Positions 1-4,765 of a stretch of 5,940 nucleotides of DNA are shown one piece after another (positions within the stretch are counted from its first letter, which is position 1; every line of letters begins with the position of its first letter). The stretch lies in the NCBI GenBank assembly GCA_003489345.1, contig DNIT01000017.1, positions 11,837 to 17,776 on the forward strand. The letters run 5' to 3'. The notes under the pieces are model-generated. The model searched no databases. It had not been told where the DNA came from and saw nothing but the letters and a program-made list of their open reading frames with translations. The translations under genes were made by a program, and so were the position numbers. Source of the stretch: Pelotomaculum sp. (GTDB lineage Bacteria; Bacillota; Desulfotomaculia; Desulfotomaculales; Pelotomaculaceae).

Positions 1-698
1 GTGTTGAAAGTGTGGAAAAATTCCTCCTGGGTACTTTCCTTACCGGCCAGAAACTGAATATCGTCAACCAAAAGAATATCCATACTGCGGTATTTATTTC
101 TGAATTCTACCGTTTTATCAAAGCGTATGGAATTAATCAGTTCGTTGGTAAATTGCTCGGAAGAGGCGTAAGAAACCTTTTTCTTATTGCTGTGTTCCAG
201 GGTATATTGACCGATTGCGTGCATCAGGTGCGTTTTGCCGAGGCCGACACCGCCGTAAATAAATAAAGGATTGTAGGCCTTGGCCGGCAATTCCGCCACG
301 GCCAGACAGGCGGCGTGGGCAAAACGGTTGCTGTTTCCCACGACAAAGGAATCGAAGGTATACTTGGGGTTCAAGTGGGTCATGTTCAATTCTTCGTAAT
401 TATCTTTGTCTGTTTTTTTGTTCGGGCTTGGTGTATCTTCTATTTCACCTGATAAAACGAACTGTACCTCTATCTCTTGTTTTGAAAGTCCTTGAAAAAC
501 ATTTTTGATCATGGGAGCATAGCGGTCAGTCAGCCAACTTTTTGAAAAATGACTGGGAGCCTCGATAATAAGCCTGTGATTATAGCAGCCAAGGGGTTTA
601 ATAGATCTGAGCCAGGTATCAAAAGAGTGCTTGTTTAATTTCTTTTCAAGAATATGGAGGGTTTGTTCCCATACCTCAAGTAATTCATTTCTGGTCAA
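1..698 (-). CDS. dnaA: Chromosomal replication initiator protein DnaA, N-terminal part (cut by window edge)
   Basis: DnaA is the AAA+ ATPase that binds DnaA boxes at oriC, melts the origin and helps load the replicative helicase. The visible 232 residues begin MTRNELLEVWEQTLHILEKK. Domain I is about residues 1-80, with the family-typical FDTWLRSIKPL and SKSWLTDRYAP stretches. A short polar linker (domain II, about 84-107) follows. Domain III starts near NPKYTFDSFVVGNSNRFAHAA (split as NPKYTFDSF then VVGNSNRF), with Walker A GGVGLGKT at 149-156 and Walker B LLVDD at 209-213. Sensor I, the arginine finger and the DNA-binding domain IV lie beyond the left edge. The start is a TTG at 698-696: a GGGAGGG ribosome site (714-708) sits 9 nt upstream, while the nearby ATGs are out of frame. 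It is transcribed away from oriC, divergently from rpmH; dnaN would be expected next, outside the window. No frameshift is seen. Confidence 0.97.
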   Translation of the reverse strand, partial: MTRNELLEVWEQTLHILEKKLNKHSFDTWLRSIKPLGCYNHRLIIEAPSHFSKSWLTDRYAPMIKNVFQGLSKQEIEVQFVLSGEIEDTPSPNKKTDKDNYEELNMTHLNPKYTFDSFVVGNSNRFAHAACLAVAELPAKAYNPLFIYGGVGLGKTHLMHAIGQYTLEHSNKKKVSYASSEQFTNELINSIRFDKTVEFRNKYRSMDILLVDDIQFLAGKESTQEEFFHTFN

Positions 699-748
699 CC
701 TAACATACCCTCCCGCATGGTGTTGTTTGAACGTACTATGAAAATTAA

Positions 749-789
749 ACCTTTAAATTCCTCTCCTGATCGAGAAGTGGTTTAAAGGT
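749..789 (-). promoter_or_regulatory. Hairpin with U-rich tail in the dnaA leader (possible attenuator)
   Basis: Read on the dnaA strand, ACCTTTAAA (789-781) pairs perfectly with TTTAAAGGT (757-749). Inside it, CTTCTC pairs with GAGAGG (one G-U pair) across a GATCAG loop, with a small CCA/AA internal loop between the stems. The next bases on the same strand are TTTAATTTT (748-740). This resembles an intrinsic terminator placed about 40 nt before the dnaA ribosome site and downstream of the dnaA promoter. The outer stem is A/T-rich, so termination may be weak. It could instead be an mRNA stability element or a DNA-level protein site. Confidence 0.45.
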
Positions 790-810
790 CGTTAAGAGAA
801 ATCAACAAAT

Positions 811-819
811 TAATCCACA
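811..819 (+). promoter_or_regulatory. DnaA-box-like site 1
   Basis: TAATCCACA differs from the DnaA box TTATCCACA only at position 2. It is the first of three candidate boxes whose starts are 12 bp apart, all within the likely dnaA 5' untranslated region. Confidence 0.6.
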
Positions 820-822
820 ATA

Positions 823-831
823 TTGTACACA
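823..831 (+). promoter_or_regulatory. DnaA-box-like site 2
   Basis: TTGTACACA differs from TTATACACA only at position 3. Its TACACA end (826-831) forms a perfect 6-bp inverted repeat with TGTGTA (835-840) of the next site, separated by GGG, so sites 2 and 3 face each other. Confidence 0.55.
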
Positions 832-834
832 GGG

Positions 835-843
835 TGTGTAAAA
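835..843 (-). promoter_or_regulatory. DnaA-box-like site 3
   Basis: The plus strand reads TGTGTAAAA, so the minus strand is TTTTACACA, one mismatch (position 3) from TTATACACA. It lies in opposite orientation to sites 1 and 2 and keeps the 12-bp spacing. Confidence 0.55.
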
Positions 844-871
844 CCCGGATGTGGGCCTTTTTAATGTTAAA

Positions 872-900
872 ATCATATCAAATTTTTCTAGAGTTATCAA
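872..900 (-). promoter_or_regulatory. dnaA promoter (sigma-A type)
   Basis: On the minus strand, TTGATA (900-895; 5 of 6 match to TTGACA) is followed by a 17-bp spacer and TATGAT (877-872; 5 of 6 match to TATAAT). A TG lies one base before the -10, giving an extended -10. Transcription should start near 865, leaving a leader of about 165 nt before the dnaA TTG. The -35 hexamer lies inside a DnaA-box-like site, which suggests autoregulation. Confidence 0.75.
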
Positions 901-902
901 CA
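894..902 (+). promoter_or_regulatory. DnaA-box-like site 4, overlapping the dnaA -35
   Basis: TTATCAACA is one mismatch (position 6) from TTATCCACA. It covers the whole -35 hexamer of the dnaA promoter (895-900), so bound DnaA would be expected to compete with RNA polymerase. The overlap is seen directly; repression is inferred from known DnaA autoregulation in other bacteria. Confidence 0.6.
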
Positions 903-949
903 GGCTTTTTCCAGTAGCGAGGGGATAGGGTGAGACGGCAGGGTGCTCC

Positions 950-978
950 TTGACGTTGAAATTCGGTTATTATATAAT
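950..978 (+). promoter_or_regulatory. Rightward promoter P1 toward rpmH operon
   Basis: TTGACG (950-955, 5 of 6) and a perfect TATAAT (973-978) are separated by exactly 17 bp, close to the sigma-A ideal. Transcription would start near 985 and run through the A/T-rich block to rpmH with a leader of about 215 nt. Only about 50 bp separates its -35 from the -35 of the divergent dnaA promoter. Confidence 0.75.
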
Positions 979-1060
979 TGGTAGTGTGTGTCAATACGAT
1001 GAACTTTAATTTCCTTAAATGTATAAGAATTACTTTATATCCGTTTGCTTTTTTACAGGT

Positions 1061-1120
1061 AGAATAATTACATAAAATTTATTCAATATATAGAATAAAT
1101 TTATTTTATATCTACAAAAT
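1061..1120. other. A/T-rich candidate DNA unwinding element
   Basis: Only 6 of these 60 bases are G or C, the richest A/T block in the window. It contains a perfect 10-bp inverted repeat, AAATTTATTC (1075-1084) and GAATAAATTT (1093-1102), around an 8-base AATATATA centre. The octamer TAGAATAA occurs at 1060-1067 and again at 1091-1098, 31 bp (about three helical turns) apart. Easy melting is expected from the composition; the role as the origin unwinding element is inferred from its place between DnaA-box-like sites. Confidence 0.55.
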
Positions 1121-1129
1121 TTGTTTTCT

Positions 1130-1138
1130 TGTGTATTA
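1130..1138 (-). promoter_or_regulatory. DnaA-box-like site 5, rpmH side
   Basis: The plus strand reads TGTGTATTA, so the minus strand is TAATACACA, one mismatch (position 2) from TTATACACA. It borders the A/T-rich block on the rpmH side, where a box next to the unwinding element would be expected. As a single 9-mer in A/T-rich DNA it could be chance. Confidence 0.4.
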
Positions 1139-1142
1139 CCTG

Positions 1143-1171
1143 TTTTAAAAGAGGTCTGCATCCTGTATAAT
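1143..1171 (+). promoter_or_regulatory. Possible proximal rpmH promoter P2
   Basis: A perfect TATAAT (1166-1171) lies just ahead of the rpmH ribosome site, with a poor -35, TTTTAA (1143-1148), at 17-bp spacing. A start near 1178 would leave a leader of about 20 nt, just enough to include the AAGGAGG site. It is weaker on paper than P1 because of the -35. Confidence 0.4.
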
Positions 1172-1198
1172 AAGTTTTTTCGAAGGAGGGGTGTTTTT

Positions 1199-1333
1199 TT
1201 GAAGCGTACCTATCAGCCCAAATGCCGCAAACATAAAAAAGTCCACGGTTTTTTAAGCCGGATGGCCAGTCGTGCGGGTCGTAATGTAATTAAAAGAAGA
1301 AGAATCAAAGGTAGAAAGAGGTTAACCGCGTGA
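1199..1333 (+). CDS. rpmH: 50S ribosomal protein bL34
   Basis: bL34 is a small basic protein of the large ribosomal subunit that binds 23S rRNA. The 44-residue product MKRTYQPKCRKHKKVHGFLS... carries the family signature: MKRTYQP at the start, HGFLSRM at 16-22, and the basic tail RRRIKGRKRLTA. The length is normal for the family (44-46). The start is TTG at 1199, 9 nt after a strong AAGGAGG (1183-1189); the same frame is open upstream to 1121, but that extension has no family counterpart. Residue 9 is Cys, where many L34 proteins have Asn or another polar residue. It is the first gene of the rightward cluster, and its stop codon lies in a strong hairpin. Confidence 0.97.
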   Translation: MKRTYQPKCRKHKKVHGFLSRMASRAGRNVIKRRRIKGRKRLTA

Positions 1334-1356
1334 GGCCGCTACATCACAGTGGCCTC
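1332..1356 (+). promoter_or_regulatory. Hairpin over the rpmH stop codon
   Basis: GAGGCCGCT (1332-1340) pairs with AGTGGCCTC (1348-1356) over 9 pairs, including one G-U, around a 7-base ACATCAC loop. The 5' arm begins within the TGA stop. No T-run follows, so it is not a typical intrinsic terminator. It may protect the rpmH message from 3' exonucleases or mark a processing point, letting abundant rpmH mRNA be separated from the scarce rnpA product. That role is inferred. Confidence 0.5.
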
Positions 1357-1429
1357 TCCAACTGTATAACGTAATAGGCGTATTGGATAAGCTATTTTTT
1401 GCAGGCAGGAAAATAATCTCGGGGAAAAA

Positions 1430-1768
1430 ATGAGTAGTCTTACCAAAATAAAAAAAAATGGTGATTTCAGAAAAATATATAACAGCCGCAAGTCGGTTGC
1501 AGACCGGAATATGGTGTTGTATTTTTTGTCTAACAACAGAGAAGATTGCCGATTTGGTTTTACTGTCAGCAAGAAAGTTGGCAACGCCGTTACAAGGAAT
1601 AGGGTCAGGCGCCTGTTTGGAGAGGTATGCCGTTTAAATAAGGAAAAGTTTCCTAATGGATACGACTTTATTTTGCTGGCGCGCCGAGAAATAGTTGGGC
1701 TTAGTTTTTGCCAAATCGAGGAAGGTTTATTAAGGCTTTTAAAAAAACTCAGAATAAACAGGGGTTGA
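1430..1768 (+). CDS. rnpA: Ribonuclease P protein component
   Basis: RnpA is the protein subunit of RNase P, which with the RNA subunit (rnpB) removes 5' leaders from pre-tRNAs in the cytoplasm. The 112-residue product has the family hallmarks: KKNGDFRKIYN near the N-terminus (8-18), RFGFTVSKKVGNAVTRNRVR (41-60) containing the RNR motif at 56-58, and YDFILLAR at 78-85. The protein is basic and of normal length (110-120). ATG at 1430 is the only start codon after an upstream in-frame stop (1388-1390). Its ribosome site is weak, only GGGG at 1421-1424, which fits the low amount of RnpA needed. The gap from rpmH is 96 bp and includes the hairpin at 1332-1356. Confidence 0.97.
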   Translation: MSSLTKIKKNGDFRKIYNSRKSVADRNMVLYFLSNNREDCRFGFTVSKKVGNAVTRNRVRRLFGEVCRLNKEKFPNGYDFILLARREIVGLSFCQIEEGLLRLLKKLRINRG

Positions 1769-1773
1769 ACCCT

Positions 1774-1980
1774 TTGCGAGTAGTAGTATTATTATTAATC
1801 AGGTTTTACCAGGCGGTTATTTCACCTTTAAAGCCGCCTTCCTGCCGGTTTTATCCCACATGCTCCCATTATGCCCTGCAGGCCGTAGAGAAATACGGAC
1901 CGTTAAAAGGTTCATGGATGGCCTTAAAAAGAATTTTAAAGTGTCATCCCTGGCACCCGGGAGGATATGATCCGGTTTAA
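1774..1980 (+). CDS. yidD: Membrane protein insertion efficiency factor YidD
   Basis: YidD is a small membrane-associated protein that aids YidC-dependent insertion of inner-membrane proteins; its mechanism is not fully known. The 68 residues contain the whole family core: LIRFYQAVISPLKPPSCRFY (8-27), PTCSHYALQAVEKYG (28-42), GSWMALKRILKCHPWHPGG (46-64), ending YDPV. Conserved cysteines are 24, 30 and 57, and the N-terminus is a short hydrophobic/amphipathic helix. I chose TTG at 1774 because AGGGG (1760-1764) lies 9 nt upstream and the protein then starts MRVVVLLLIRFYQ, like its relatives. TTG at 1765, overlapping the rnpA stop, is the alternative (three residues longer), but the ribosome site would then touch it. 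It lies 5 nt after rnpA and before yidC, so coupled translation is likely. Confidence 0.93.
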   Translation: MRVVVLLLIRFYQAVISPLKPPSCRFYPTCSHYALQAVEKYGPLKGSWMALKRILKCHPWHPGGYDPV

Positions 1981-2024
1981 TATCAATTGAGGACCGCGGG
2001 GCTTATTAAGGAGGCAGATTTTAT

Positions 2025-2693
2025 TTGGAGATTTTTAATGCCATTGTAGATGGGATGACCTGGTTATTAAACTGGTTGTACCAGCTGACGGACAGCGTTG
2101 GGGTGCCGAATTACGGCATAGCTATCATTTTGCTTACCGTTATTATAAAAATGGTTCTCTATCCGCTTACCAACAAGCAGATGAAATCTATGCTGGCCAT
2201 GCAGCAGCTGCAGCCAAAGGTTAAGGAAATACAGCAAAAGTGGAAAAATAAAGACCAACAAAAAATGCAGCAGATGATTATGGAATTGTACAAGGAGAAC
2301 AACGTCAACCCGGCTGCCGGTTGTTTGCCGCTTCTGGTCCAAATGCCTATTTTGTTTGCGCTGTACAGGTCTCTTTTTGCTTTTCCATACCTCAATGAAG
2401 CACACGCCAGCTTCATCTGGGTGCAAAATTTAAGCGCCAGAGACCCTTATTTCATTCTGCCGGTTTTGGCAGGTGTTACTACCTTCTTCCAGTCCAAAAT
2501 GACAACTACAACAAACGATCCTACCCAGCGTATGATGCTCTATACTATGCCTGTCTTTATTGCCTGGATTTCCGGTACCGTTCCGGCCGGGCTCGCGCTT
2601 TATTGGGTAGTCTTTAACATAGTCGGCATTATCCAGCAGTTTTTTATCAACAAGCAGATGTTGGTAGTAAAAAAGGAGGCCGAGAACAGTTGA
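2025..2693 (+). CDS. yidC: Membrane protein insertase YidC (Oxa1 family)
   Basis: YidC inserts proteins into the cytoplasmic membrane, alone or with Sec. The 222-residue product has the conserved Oxa1 core. Membrane segment 1 is about 29-48 (NYGIAIILLTVIIKMVLYPL), with Lys42 where E. coli and Bacillus have the groove Arg. A charged, Gln/Lys-rich cytoplasmic helical hairpin (about 52-93) follows, then NPAAGCLPLLVQMPILFALY (95-114), a segment around 142-156, and two closely placed segments in 171-208 (MPVFIAWISG...PAGLALYWVVFN). There is no lipobox; the first Cys is residue 100, unlike Bacillus SpoIIIJ. The start is TTG at 2025, with a full AAGGAGG (2008-2014) 10 nt upstream. The adjoining jag repeats the SpoIIIJ-Jag arrangement of Bacillus, where the insertase is needed in sporulation. 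Confidence 0.96.
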   Translation: MEIFNAIVDGMTWLLNWLYQLTDSVGVPNYGIAIILLTVIIKMVLYPLTNKQMKSMLAMQQLQPKVKEIQQKWKNKDQQKMQQMIMELYKENNVNPAAGCLPLLVQMPILFALYRSLFAFPYLNEAHASFIWVQNLSARDPYFILPVLAGVTTFFQSKMTTTTNDPTQRMMLYTMPVFIAWISGTVPAGLALYWVVFNIVGIIQQFFINKQMLVVKKEAENS

Positions 2694-3310
2694 AGGCAGT
2701 CGAAAAAACTGGTAAGACGGTGGATGATGCCGTAAGCCAAGCCTTAATAGATTTAGGCACTTCCAGGGAAGAGGTGGAAGTAACCGTTCTCGACGAGCCG
2801 TCTAAAGGTATCTTTGGTATTTTCGGGGCTAAAATGGCCAGGGTTATGGTTCGTTTAAAAAACGGGCCGTCCCAAAAGGCCACCAACCTTCTAAAAAATA
2901 TATTTAGAGCCATGCAGATTCAAGTGGGCATAAAGGCAAATGAAAAGGACCATGAAATTCAAATTAACCTGGAAGGGGACGACCTCGGCATCCTCATCGG
3001 CAGGCGGGGTGAGACCCTGGATTCACTTCAGTATCTGGTAAATCTCTCGGTTAATAAAAACCAGGAAGTCAGAAAAAAAATCATTATCGATATTGAGGGA
3101 TATCGTAGAAGGCGGGAAGAGACGCTCCGGAAACTAGCATTGAAGCTTGCGGACAAAGCCAAGCAACGGGGCAGAAACGTAGTGCTGGAACCGATGAGTT
3201 CACAAGAAAGACGTATCATCCATACCGTCTTGCAGGGAAGGGATGATATCTACACCTTCAGCGAGGGAGAAGAACCCTTACGCAAAATTGTTATAGCCCC
3301 AAAAAAATAG
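2690..3310 (+). CDS. jag: RNA-binding protein Jag/KhpB (Jag_N, KH and R3H domains)
   Basis: Jag (KhpB) is a cytoplasmic RNA-binding protein linked to cell elongation, sporulation and post-transcriptional control in Firmicutes. The 206 residues show the three-part family layout. The Jag_N domain is about 1-55, with KGIFGIFGAK at 39-48. The KH domain is about 80-145, with the GRRG loop at 104-107 followed by ETLDSLQYLVN. The R3H domain is about 150-206, with the R-x3-H signature at 174-178. TTG at 2690 overlaps the yidC stop as TTGA; a perfect AAGGAGG (2673-2679) lies 10 nt upstream inside yidC, so translation is probably coupled to yidC. The start gives MKAVEKTGKTVDDAV, the usual Jag N-terminus. 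The gene is followed by a probable terminator. Confidence 0.95.
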   Translation: MKAVEKTGKTVDDAVSQALIDLGTSREEVEVTVLDEPSKGIFGIFGAKMARVMVRLKNGPSQKATNLLKNIFRAMQIQVGIKANEKDHEIQINLEGDDLGILIGRRGETLDSLQYLVNLSVNKNQEVRKKIIIDIEGYRRRREETLRKLALKLADKAKQRGRNVVLEPMSSQERRIIHTVLQGRDDIYTFSEGEEPLRKIVIAPKK

Positions 3311-3317
3311 CACCTTA

Positions 3318-3347
3318 AAACCCAGCAGGCCTTAGCCCGCTGGGTTT
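3318..3347 (+). terminator. Probable intrinsic terminator after jag
   Basis: AAACCCAGC (3318-3326) and GCTGGGTTT (3339-3347) form a perfect 9-bp stem; GG/CC can add two inner pairs past one mismatch, leaving a CCTTAG loop. The stem ends in TTT and continues ATAAATAG, so the U-tract is short. It starts 8 nt after the jag stop and likely ends or reduces transcription of the rpmH-jag block. Some read-through into mnmE is probable. Confidence 0.6.
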
Positions 3348-3376
3348 ATAAATAGTGTGCCGGGAAGGTGCAATCG

Positions 3377-4756
3377 ATGTACGAGGATACCATTGCAGCT
3401 ATTGCTACGCCGCTTGGTGAGGGCGGGATCGGTATTGTACGGGTAAGCGGCCCGGAGGCAGTAGAGATAGCCAAACCCATTTTCCGGGCCAAAAATAAAA
3501 ATTGGACTGCTGCCGGCAGCCACCGCCTTTTTTACGGACATATTGTCGACCGTGCAGGCGTGGTGGTGGATGAGGCTTTGCTGAGCTATATGCAGGCGCC
3601 GCATACCTATACCCGGGAAGACGTGGTAGAAATTAATTGTCATGGCGGAATAGTACCATTGCGCCGGGTTCTGGAGCTGGTATTGGGTTGCGGAGCACGC
3701 CTGGCCGAGCCGGGTGAATTCAGCAAGAGGGCTTTTTTAAACGGCAGGCTGGATTTGGCTCAAGCCGAATCGGTCATTGATATCATCCGCGCCAGGACTG
3801 ACGCAGGCTTAAAGCTGGCTGTGTCCCAGCTAAGAGGGGAACTTTCCAGGCACATTTTTTCTCTGCAGCACAAGCTGCTGGGTTTGTTGGCGCAGCTGGA
3901 GGCTGTTGTTGACTTCCCGGAAGAGGGACTGGAAGAATCGGCTGCCGCTGAAATCATGGTAATGAGTAAGGATCTGCTGTCAGAAATTGAGAAATTGATC
4001 AAAGGAGCCGAAACCGGCAAGATCTACCGGGAAGGTATCAGCACTGTTATTATTGGCAGGCCGAACGTAGGGAAGTCTTCCCTCTTAAACGCCATGCTGC
4101 GGGAGGACCGGGCCATTGTCACGGAAATTCCCGGTACAACCAGGGATATGATTGAAGAGATAATAAATATCCGGGGTATTCCATTAAAAATAATTGATAC
4201 CGCCGGGCTGCGGGAAACGGAAGATGAAGTTGAAAAAATTGGGGTGGCAAGAACCAGGGATAGTATCGGCCGGGCCGACCTGATCCTGCTGGTGCTGGAT
4301 GCCGCCAGAGGCTTGACGGGCGGAGACCGGTCGATTCTTGAGAGCATCGGAGAAAAAAAATCAATTATCCTGTTAAACAAGGTTGATGTTGCAGAAATAA
4401 AAATTGAGCAGGGTGAAGTTGAGAGCCTTGCTCCGGGAAGTCCGGTGCTTTGGATTTCAGCTAAACAGGAGACCGGTCTTTCAGAGCTGGAAGATACGAT
4501 CGTTGACATGGTCCTGGGTGGTCGGGCGCCCTCTTCTGACACGGTACTGGTGGCAAGTTTGAGGCATAAGCAAGCTCTGGAAAAAGCAGCCTCGCATCTG
4601 GCAGAGGCTATTAACGGTATACACGGAAAACTGCCGCTTGATATGGTGTCAATTGACCTGCGATCCGCCTGGGAAAGTTTAGGGGAAATAACCGGGTCAA
4701 GCTCTACGGAGGAATTGCTGGATCGAATATTTGCAGACTTTTGCATCGGTAAATGA
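3377..4756 (+). CDS. mnmE: tRNA uridine-5-carboxymethylaminomethyl(34) synthesis GTPase MnmE (TrmE)
   Basis: MnmE is the GTPase subunit of the MnmE-MnmG complex, which uses methylene-THF, FAD/NADH and glycine or ammonium to modify U34 of tRNAs reading split codon boxes. The 459 residues match the usual length. The N-terminal folate-binding and dimerisation domain spans about 1-118 (DTIAAIATPLGEGGIGIVRV). A helical domain surrounds an inserted Ras-like G domain: G1 GRPNVGKS 227-234, G2 PGTTRD 252-257, G3 DTAG 274-277, G4 NKVD 334-337, G5 SAK 361-363. The C-terminus is the catalytic CIGK (Cys456). All key residues are present. ATG at 3377 fits relatives and follows GAAGGTG by 6 nt; a GTG at 3368 would add three residues but lies inside that ribosome site. 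No good promoter is seen between the jag terminator and this gene. Confidence 0.97.
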   Translation: MYEDTIAAIATPLGEGGIGIVRVSGPEAVEIAKPIFRAKNKNWTAAGSHRLFYGHIVDRAGVVVDEALLSYMQAPHTYTREDVVEINCHGGIVPLRRVLELVLGCGARLAEPGEFSKRAFLNGRLDLAQAESVIDIIRARTDAGLKLAVSQLRGELSRHIFSLQHKLLGLLAQLEAVVDFPEEGLEESAAAEIMVMSKDLLSEIEKLIKGAETGKIYREGISTVIIGRPNVGKSSLLNAMLREDRAIVTEIPGTTRDMIEEIINIRGIPLKIIDTAGLRETEDEVEKIGVARTRDSIGRADLILLVLDAARGLTGGDRSILESIGEKKSIILLNKVDVAEIKIEQGEVESLAPGSPVLWISAKQETGLSELEDTIVDMVLGGRAPSSDTVLVASLRHKQALEKAASHLAEAINGIHGKLPLDMVSIDLRSAWESLGEITGSSSTEELLDRIFADFCIGK

Positions 4757-4765
4757 GGTGAGGCA

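Larger units (their letters stand above)
699..1198. other. oriC: Putative chromosomal replication origin (oriC), dnaA-rpmH intergenic region
   Basis: This 500-bp gene-free stretch lies between divergent dnaA and rpmH, the standard oriC position in many bacteria. It holds at least four 9-mers one mismatch from the DnaA box TTATNCACA on the dnaA side (811-819, 823-831, 835-843, 894-902). Another lies near rpmH (1130-1138, minus strand TAATACACA). Between them is a strongly A/T-rich block; 54 of 60 bases in 1061-1120 are A or T. No box matches the consensus perfectly. Origin function is inferred from position, box clustering and A/T content. In many Firmicutes a second origin part lies between dnaA and dnaN, which is outside this window, so this may be only one half of a bipartite origin. 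Confidence 0.85.

Noticed and set aside
12..266. Open frame on the plus strand at the left edge
   Set aside because: It lies opposite the dnaA AAA+ domain and matches no family; it is an antisense shadow.
985..993. TGTGTGTCA as a further DnaA box
   Set aside because: It has two mismatches from the consensus and is part of a GT run; too weak to list.
999..1067. 22-codon frame starting ATG in the A/T-rich leader (MNFNFLKCIRITLYPF...)
   Set aside because: It has no ribosome site ahead of it and lies in the origin region; short frames occur there by chance. A leader peptide is possible but unsupported.
1121..1198. N-terminal extension of rpmH from TTG at 1121
   Set aside because: bL34 proteins begin MKRTYQP, and the strong AAGGAGG site serves TTG at 1199.
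1365..1370. TATAAC as a -10 for a separate rnpA promoter
   Set aside because: No acceptable -35 lies 16-18 bp upstream; the expected place falls in the hairpin loop and arm.
1339..1584. Minus-strand frame across the rpmH-rnpA gap and rnpA
   Set aside because: It is antisense to a clear rnpA and has no recognisable protein features.
1708..1773. Longer YidD starting inside rnpA
   Set aside because: There is no ribosome site at 1708 and the extra residues have no family counterpart; TTG at 1774 fits better.
2067..2426. Minus-strand frames opposite yidC
   Set aside because: Their composition mirrors the yidC coding sequence; no ribosome site or family likeness.
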